From the NCBI RefSeq assembly GCF_002865645.1, contig NW_020194562.1, positions 372,001 through 436,000 on the forward strand: 64,000 bases of DNA, given 5' to 3'. Under the pieces are notes generated by a model that made no database searches, had not been told where the DNA came from, and worked only from the letters and a program-made list of their open reading frames with translations. Source of the DNA: Hyaloscypha bicolor E (lineage: Eukaryota; Ascomycota; Leotiomycetes; Helotiales; Hyaloscyphaceae). This document shows, piece by piece, positions 56,403 to 64,000 of this stretch (its first letter is position 1; every line of letters begins with the position of its first letter). A program made the position numbers and the translations under genes.

Positions 56403-57416
56403 CCTGGCACAGAGCGCGCAAGGGCTGAATCCTTGGCCCTAATGATGGTCTGCGATGCTGAGAGGGGTGGAATGCTAAAGGAAAGGTCTAAATCTTCCAG
56501 CATTGTATTTTGCCTCCTCCTTTCAGATCTCAGGAGGGAATTGACGTGGGATGGAGAGATTGCTTCCAGGTGGGGTTTCTGAATTCTGGTTACGTCGTTT
56601 TTCCATTGTTGTCGTCTCTTCTCTGCCAATGGAATTAGCATGGGTTCTTGCCGTTTTAGTCCCGGTGGCCGACGATCACATGACGTATATCCCAAACTTC
56701 ATCTCGAGGTTCCTCTCCTGATCACATCCTTTCGCCAACGCGATTTGGTCGACTCACAGCTACTAGCTACTAACTACTTCTCACTGTGCTTCGCAATGTT
56801 GGTACGGTCTCTGCGAAAGGACAGGCGGTTAGAAGGATCCACTGGGCAACTGCCCAGATAGTCCAACCGCCCCCCAAATATTTTAACAGTCGCTTAAATA
56901 ATAATTATTAATTATTTAACTATTACAACTCATTTCAATACCAAATAAATTATTTTCTAAAGCTTTTGCTACTTATTGAAATGCCTATTAAGGAAAATTA
57001 CTATATTAAATTCAAGGGTAATTCTGATGAGCTCCCTAAGTAATAAGTCTTTAATTAATATTTACTTATTATCTCGACTAAAATAAGAAGAAATTAATAT
57101 GTCAATTTCCAAACCCTCGACTAGGACTTGGTGGGAGAGGTTGTTGGAAGGCGACCAATGGTGTTAGAGGCTCCTCGAGAACGTGATATGAGATGGGACC
57201 AAGGCGTCAGGAGAGTGAGAAGAGTAGATGGAGGCTTGTTGCAATTTGAGGCTTCGTCTAAATTACCATGAGGATTTGAGCTTGTCCACTTTCTCTTGCC
57301 CCCTTTCTCTTGTCCGTGATTGAATATGAAGATGGAATAATCTAGGGCGTCTTTCCCCTTGCCCTAGGTTGATTCGATAACAGCAGGCTTGCCTCTTGGT
57401 ACAACACTTGTACACC
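56403..57416. other. Upstream of SYG1-type gene, with a transposon relic at about 56868-57110
   Basis: The first part is the SYG1-type leader. From about 56845 the sequence CAGATAGTCCAACCGCC followed by an AT-rich stretch and a short decayed frame (MPIKENYYIKFKGNSDELPK, then stops) looks like the 5' end of a DNA transposon. No matching 3' end was found. Confidence 0.4.
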
Positions 57417-58402
<986 letters not shown>

Positions 58403-60467
58403 TCTGGCAGGAGGTTTCGTCTTCGTCTTGATGTCAAAGATTGGCAAGATTCGGGAGATGTGCTTGAAGCTGTATATTTTTTGCTGTACTCGTATATGTC
58501 CGGTGGGGGAGGGGCACGCGAGGGTCTTTATGTTCCTGAATCAGGGAGCTTCGCATGTCGGCGTGACCACTTCGAGAGGTCCGCAATGAATCGGGATGTT
58601 GCATGGAACCCCACCATTGGAGCAGTGTGTGATTTGTTCGGGCATCGTGGCACAAAAAGCCTCGTTAATACGGTTATTACGTCCACTACGAGGAGTTATA
58701 GGGGAGGGATTGGATGAAATGTCGTCGTCGCCGAAGCGGATTTGAGCTTGTAGCCGCGCCAATCGTAGCGAGGGGCGGCAAAGGGGGGACTGGGAATGAG
58801 GAGAATCTGAATTATCTAGGTTCTTTTAGAACCTAGAGTTATGTATGGTTCTACCGTTCCTTTTCAGGAAGAAAGTATTTTGGAGTGCTCGTTCTTTTAC
58901 CTTCATGAAAGCTGTGCGGATTCCTCGTGCGTCTCAGGGTCAGTCGCTAAATTTCAGGGGAATTCCTTCTCAGACTTTCCCTTGAAATCGCTCGAGTCGA
59001 TAGTTGAAGATCACACAAGCTTCTCCTTAAGCAGCGCAGAGAGGGTGAACATTCATTTCATCCTTAAAACGGCTGAGATGGGACTGAAAATTTCAGAACC
59101 CCAATCGTCTGCGTACCTTAGGGGGTACGAGGTGGTCACGTGCTAACCTGGGCAGCAAAAAGGACCTGAATGGGTTTCCGTGAGAAGTAGGGTAGGGAAC
59201 GTGATCACATATACTTACATAGTCCCGCCTTGCTTAATTCCATCGGGGATCCTTGTGGTCTTTCATTGCGTTCTGAGCAGGTTGGAGCTGGCTAAGAGGG
59301 GCTTGAGGACTGTGGTTACTTGGCCGGAAGAGGAAGCCATCGATTGAGCCTTCCTGCTCCTTGTTCTTCGACCAACATTCAAATCCAACATTCAAATCCA
59401 ACATTCAAATCCAATATTCCACCACTCCCCTCCCATAACAATTCCACCCTTAACAACCATCTTTGGCTCTTTTGCTCTCTTCACTATCTCTAAATCCGCA
59501 GCCTCGACCCAAGCGTGAACACAGATAACAGAATCCATTTACGAAGCCGAAGATGCAGCCACCAGAAAGAACTGTAGTAGGGGTCTGGAATAGACATCCA
59601 AATTGCCCGGCTTCGCAAAGTATGAAGGCTCCTATCTCGTATCATTTATGAGAGGGGTAGGGAAAGGGCAAATAACATGAAAGAGACTAGAAAAAAAGCT
59701 GAGGACCTCGGCGAGGTTGCCGACCGGCTGCAGAAGCGGCATGAATGGGCCGCCGCAGTGGACCGGCCACAACTTTTCTCTCCTCTCCTTCTATTTCTTT
59801 TTCCACCGTCAGATCTCGTCCAAAAGCAATGTCCATCGATGCGATGCTATGAATCTTTTAAAAATATGTCTTCGCATCCAAATTGGACTCGAGTTGAGTC
59901 CAGGACAGCAGCATCACCCAACAATGGCGATCGCGTGCAGCAGCCTTCACCGTGACACCAACCTGGACTATCATCATTACCCTCTTCATTATGTCTTTGC
60001 TTTCATCTCCGTTTCTCTCGGATCCATGGGCTCTCTGCTTTCAATTTACTACAATTTTACTCTTCACCTGGAAGATCTTCATCTAGTAAGTGCTTTTCAT
60101 TGGTGTGCTATGTAAGGAATGTAGTTCCGTCAAGGGTGCATTCCAGTTGGAAATTACCTCGTGATGTACTTCTCCAACCCTTTCGCTGCGACTCTTGCCA
60201 CATCACGCTCAAAGTTTGGAATACCTGGTTGCTCTGTTGAAGCACCGCTCCTGTCGTTACAATTTGGCAAGTGGAAGCGTCAACATTAGCATCAGAAAGA
60301 CGTTCCTCGAGTTTATCACCATTAGAAGTGCCGGCAACCGATCTGGAAACCCAAAAGGCTCGAGATTTCGGCGAAGCAAGGGTAATATTGCAGAGAACTG
60401 CAAATCGTGTTGGATAGGAAGATTCTCTGCAACCGGACGAATTCACTGGAAAGCATACCTCGCCGAG
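58403..60467. other. Intergenic/leader region with a short tandem repeat
   Basis: Includes a 13-bp repeat CCAACATTCAAAT (three exact copies at 59372-59410 and a partial fourth). A short plus frame from an ATG near 59991 (MSLLSSPFLSDPWALCFQFT, then a GTAAGT donor near 60092) could be a first exon encoding a hydrophobic start for the following gene, but the join is not proven. Nothing else is called. Confidence 0.4.
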
Positions 60468-63400
60468 ATGGCGCCGCTACCTCTGGTTGAAGGTGACGAT
60501 GGGCCCTTCACAAGATCCATGCAGACACAGGTGCCCATTGGATCAGCCACCTTGTCCTTATCAACAATAATTGGAATCGCAGTGGGAGGAGCTTTCGGAA
60601 TTTTCGCGATCTTGGCTTCGATTGGAATTGTTCTTGCGAGGAGAAAACATAAACTCAAGATGAGACAGGCGGCGGAGGTCAGAGAGACTGGCATCGAGGG
60701 TATAAATGTGGGGAAAGCTCTTCGATCTACACGCCCACTTGACAAATGTTCCTCAAATCGATTGTCTCTCATCCAGTTTTTGAATCTCGAGGAGGGAATC
60801 TCGGCTCATGACTGGGCATCTCGGGACTTGGCCACCCCAAACCCGCCGATGGCCAAGGCGAAGCGTCGGTCTACACACTTGAGGTTCTTGCGTAGGTCGG
60901 GTATGAGAGACTCGTGGCCCCTGGCGTCGAACATGCAGATGGCATTGCTACAAGGGCAATCGACAATTGCTCAAAGTCAAGTTGCACCCCCAGGCTATGT
61001 CATCGAAGACCCTAAAGTACCGAGAAGATCAAGCTCAAGATTATCGCGAAGGAAGAGTGCGATTATTCATCAGGAACACGCAAACACAGATCCAGATGTG
61101 CCTCCGACCACACCTCTGAGAGCTCTCCACCGGAGATCAACATCCGAGAATCAATTGTCAACGATACTAAGATCGACTTCCCAACGCCTCAAGACAGCTC
61201 ACAGAGGCTCTCTTACTCGTACAATGAGCGCATTTAGTCGATATCCGGGATCTCCTCCCACAGACAGATTTACCACGCCCCCGGGGGAGCCTGCAACTGA
61301 AAGTCGCGAAACTCTCGTCGGCAAACAATTCCCAGAATCTGTTGCTGGCTCGATTTGCGATTCGTATCCTACCCGAAGCTTAAGCCCGCCCAAACGAAGT
61401 CTGCGGAGGAGTCAACCTGTTCCTCCTCGTCCTAATTCTCCGACGCCTTCAAACGAATCTCGCGATAGTCTTTGTGGTGCCAAGACCCCAGATGTGGTGA
61501 TCCCGGCTTCACTTACTTCACCCAGTAAACACCTGCGTGGCGAGAGAAGACAACAAGCACAGTTTTTGGCGGACAACGTTAAGGATATTTCTGTGATGAT
61601 CCACAACGACACAAGGCCTTCTCTCGAGGCCATTGGCGGTCAAGATCCTCTTAGGCAGAAGAAGGGAATCCAACGAATCTCTTTGGCCAGCGATCCGTTT
61701 TACTCATCCGTCAAAAGCTCGAAACCAGTCATGCCAAATCCCCAGATCCAAGGGCCGAGACCGCAACCCCCACTCTACATTCGCAAAGCCACTTTTGGCC
61801 AAGAAGCGACTTTCGAAAGACCGCAGAGCTTCTGCTCTCCACTTAAAGATGTTTCGGGAAACATGCAGCATACACCAAAGAACTCTCAGGCTGAAAGCAC
61901 CGCACCGAATCCGTTCCAATGGTCGCCCCAAGAAGCAATGCAAACACGAGCTACGCAGACCAGTCCCGTCAGCAAGCGACCTAGTCAGCGCCGCAAGGGC
62001 CACAAGCGATCGCATGTTGTTCGAATGTCAGTGCCTCGACCGCTGAGCTTTGTTGAGATTGTGCCTGAGGAAGAGGATGAAGATTCTCCCCTGGTCCTGG
62101 AGAGTCCTCGACTTCCAGCAATCCGCAGGTTGGAGCCCATGAAAAACAAGTCACCATCTCCTGGTTCCAGACTGAGCACTCGTCCCCCATCATCGGCAAT
62201 CTTCAACCCCACAATGAAAATCCCGGCCCCGGTCTCGCGATCTGAAGATGACTCGCCCACACTCGGTCTAGAAGATATCCGCAAGGGCCAGGTCCACAGC
62301 CCAACGCTATCAGTCTACAACTACTATACGGAGAATGGCGGCACCTCAGAAGACGAGTTCTTCCGCGGCAGGGGCCCGAAGCAAGTCGATAAGCCAGCCC
62401 TCAAATCGCGACGCAACGGACTCAACTACTCCTCTGATCTCTCATTGTTTCCCACACATCAGTCGCAGCAAGAGCGCCAAATCCAATTAACCTCGTTCCC
62501 GCCTCCTTCTCTGTCGAACTCGCCGACGCCAATTCTCACTCCTCCTTCCGGCAGACCTCTACCAAGCATAGACTTCTCTATGTCAAGTGGAGGCGTGCAA
62601 CTCCACTCCTCAGCAACAGCGGCACCACCACTCCTCACGCTCTCCACGCCAACTCATCTCTCTGGCCCCCGACCAGAACCCCAAATTTTCAATCACATTC
62701 GTAACAACTCCCCAGACAACAATAACAACAACTCACCACAGCGAATCTCCGTAGCATCCAGCGTCGCTCTCTTGCGCCGCATGAACAGTGAAGTATCGCA
62801 CTACTCCACCGCTTCCTCGCTCTCTGAGGCAAACTCTCCTACCCTACCCCGCTACGGCTCAGTGTCGCACCTCGGACAATTCGAGGAACGTAAACGCTCG
62901 CGCCCTTCCTCCAAACATTATCTCTCACTCGGGAGTTCGAATCTCGTCGCCAAGGAAGATAAATACAAAGTGGAGCAAGCAAAACAAAGAGTCGTCGACA
63001 AGCGAGATTCACACAGAGTGTACAAAGAGCGCAGGAAACGACGGAATGAAGAGTTGGAGAGAGAGGAAAGGGCGACGAATGAGTTGACGCCTGTGAAGGA
63101 GGTTAGTTCTCCGGCTACGGGTGAGAATGCGATTGGGATTGTACGCCTCAGGTTCCCGACGTTGTCGAGGGAGGGTACGAATGGGGTGACTCCACCGAGG
63201 GAGAATCAAACACGGGGAGTGGGGGATGGTACGCCTAGGAAGGGCTTGAGCGTGAGGGCTGTGGAAGTAGTGGCAGGTGACGTAAGTGTAGGGGCGGGCG
63301 AAGAGCGGTGGTCTGCTGCGATGTCGAAGCCGAAACATGGGGTCATTAGACGTGAGAGTAGGATGGAACATCCGAGTCCGAAGACGCCCCCGAAATGGGG

Positions 63401-63614
63401 TCTAGGGCTGGGGAGTATGGTGTTGGCGGGACAGAGAGTGTTGGATGGGGATAAGGAGAATTTGGGGAGGGGTGGAAGGCCGGCGAGTTTGGGGCTTTAT
63501 GATCAAGAGGGGTTTCTGAGAAGTAGTCCTGAGAGGGCGGAGACGGAGAGGGTTGTAAAGATGGGGGAGAAAGAGAGGAGGGACGTTAAGTGTTTGAGTG
63601 GGCTTGTGATGTGA
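60468..63614 (+). CDS. Long single-pass membrane protein with disordered Ser/Pro-rich tail
   Basis: From ATG 60468 the open frame has 1048 residues: MAPLPLVEGDDGPFTRSMQT, a glycine-rich membrane helix at about residues 28-52 (LSTIIGIAVGGAFGIFAI) and a basic stop-transfer (RRKHKLKM). The rest is almost wholly low-complexity: Ser, Pro, Arg and Gln-rich blocks, an acidic patch (EIVPEEEDEDSPLVLESP) and a charged predicted coil (KEDKYKVEQAKQRVVDKRDS). The layout, a short luminal end plus a very long cytoplasmic tail, is seen in fungal cell-wall sensors and scaffold proteins, but I recognise no domain. The frame extends upstream without ATG, so additional N-terminal exons are possible. The tail is likely phosphorylated. 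Confidence 0.7.
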   Translation: MAPLPLVEGDDGPFTRSMQTQVPIGSATLSLSTIIGIAVGGAFGIFAILASIGIVLARRKHKLKMRQAAEVRETGIEGINVGKALRSTRPLDKCSSNRLSLIQFLNLEEGISAHDWASRDLATPNPPMAKAKRRSTHLRFLRRSGMRDSWPLASNMQMALLQGQSTIAQSQVAPPGYVIEDPKVPRRSSSRLSRRKSAIIHQEHANTDPDVPPTTPLRALHRRSTSENQLSTILRSTSQRLKTAHRGSLTRTMSAFSRYPGSPPTDRFTTPPGEPATESRETLVGKQFPESVAGSICDSYPTRSLSPPKRSLRRSQPVPPRPNSPTPSNESRDSLCGAKTPDVVIPASLTSPSKHLRGERRQQAQFLADNVKDISVMIHNDTRPSLEAIGGQDPLRQKKGIQRISLASDPFYSSVKSSKPVMPNPQIQGPRPQPPLYIRKATFGQEATFERPQSFCSPLKDVSGNMQHTPKNSQAESTAPNPFQWSPQEAMQTRATQTSPVSKRPSQRRKGHKRSHVVRMSVPRPLSFVEIVPEEEDEDSPLVLESPRLPAIRRLEPMKNKSPSPGSRLSTRPPSSAIFNPTMKIPAPVSRSEDDSPTLGLEDIRKGQVHSPTLSVYNYYTENGGTSEDEFFRGRGPKQVDKPALKSRRNGLNYSSDLSLFPTHQSQQERQIQLTSFPPPSLSNSPTPILTPPSGRPLPSIDFSMSSGGVQLHSSATAAPPLLTLSTPTHLSGPRPEPQIFNHIRNNSPDNNNNNSPQRISVASSVALLRRMNSEVSHYSTASSLSEANSPTLPRYGSVSHLGQFEERKRSRPSSKHYLSLGSSNLVAKEDKYKVEQAKQRVVDKRDSHRVYKERRKRRNEELEREERATNELTPVKEVSSPATGENAIGIVRLRFPTLSREGTNGVTPPRENQTRGVGDGTPRKGLSVRAVEVVAGDVSVGAGEERWSAAMSKPKHGVIRRESRMEHPSPKTPPKWGLGLGSMVLAGQRVLDGDKENLGRGGRPASLGLYDQEGFLRSSPERAETERVVKMGEKERRDVKCLSGLVM

Positions 63615-64000
63615 TTTGAGGTCGCTTCTCATTAATTTGGGTGTGGGGGATGTTCAAGCGGCGCTTCTTTTCCTTGTGATGAATTTAGGCTATGGTGGAT
63701 TTAGGTTTGTCGGTACGGGATGTGAGGTTGGAGATTGGATTCACGGTGATTTAGCGGTTCTGTATCGGTGCTAGATAGACTTTCTATTCAGCAGCTTCCA
63801 TTCCTTCACTTATGCCCCTTGAATAAGAATAATTTAATTCAAAAAAATACAAGATTGCAATTCTCCTAGACTCCAGCTCGTCACATGCATGTATTTTCAT
63901 CCCATAGCTTTAGGTTTTCTCTCCTTCCCACCCCTCCACCTTAACGTCAACCTTCTATCCTTAACAAACCATCCAAATCCACCCAAACAACTAACAAACA
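63615..64000. other. Downstream flank, nothing recognised
   Basis: The 3' region of the membrane-protein gene up to the window end. No gene, repeat or terminator is clear. The AATAAG/AATAAT run near 63825 could serve polyadenylation. Confidence 0.4.

Overview
The window is nuclear DNA of a filamentous ascomycete. Short GT-AG introns (45-75 bp), Zn2Cys6, SPX-EXS, 2EXR and DUF3723 genes, and a mosaic of GC-balanced gene islands and TpA-rich wastelands all point there. The expanded families (DUF7924, DUF7025-AAA, BCS1-type AAA) suggest Leotiomycetes, but that is inference. In the AT-rich parts old reading frames can still be followed, and most in-frame stops are TAG/TAA where CAG, CAA or TGG would be expected. 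This is the mark of repeat-induced point mutation (RIP).

Left part, about 1-41.8 kb: an accessory, transposon-rich compartment. It holds decayed kinases, a DUF3723 gene split by a 5.15 kb terminal-inverted-repeat transposon, a GT2 polysaccharide synthase, a DUF7025-AAA ATPase, a BCS1-type AAA ATPase, a DUF7924 gene, a SANT/Myb-like gene with one nonsense codon, and several unrecognised relics. Two genes look intact here: a 2EXR protein and an F-box/ankyrin protein. Two unusual repeat arrays are present, one of GAATATTC palindromes and one of ACAAGTTGT units. The compartment ends in a 1.95 kb block of extreme AT content (39.9-41.8 kb).

Right part, about 41.8-64 kb: ordinary gene space. In order: a small Cys-rich hypothetical protein (-), a secreted PAF-acetylhydrolase-like hydrolase (-), a Zn2Cys6 regulator (+), an MFSD5-like molybdate transporter (-), a hAT-type MITE, a membrane-anchored methyltransferase-like protein (+), a SYG1/XPR1 SPX-EXS phosphate transporter (-), an SDR polyol/sugar reductase (-) and a long single-pass membrane protein with a disordered tail (+). 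Exons were placed by hand from splice motifs and family frames.

The most interesting items are the two-gene integrase-core TIR transposon inside the DUF3723 gene, the palindrome array upstream of that gene, and the possibility that the left part is a dead Starship-type giant element. No tyrosine-recombinase captain was seen.
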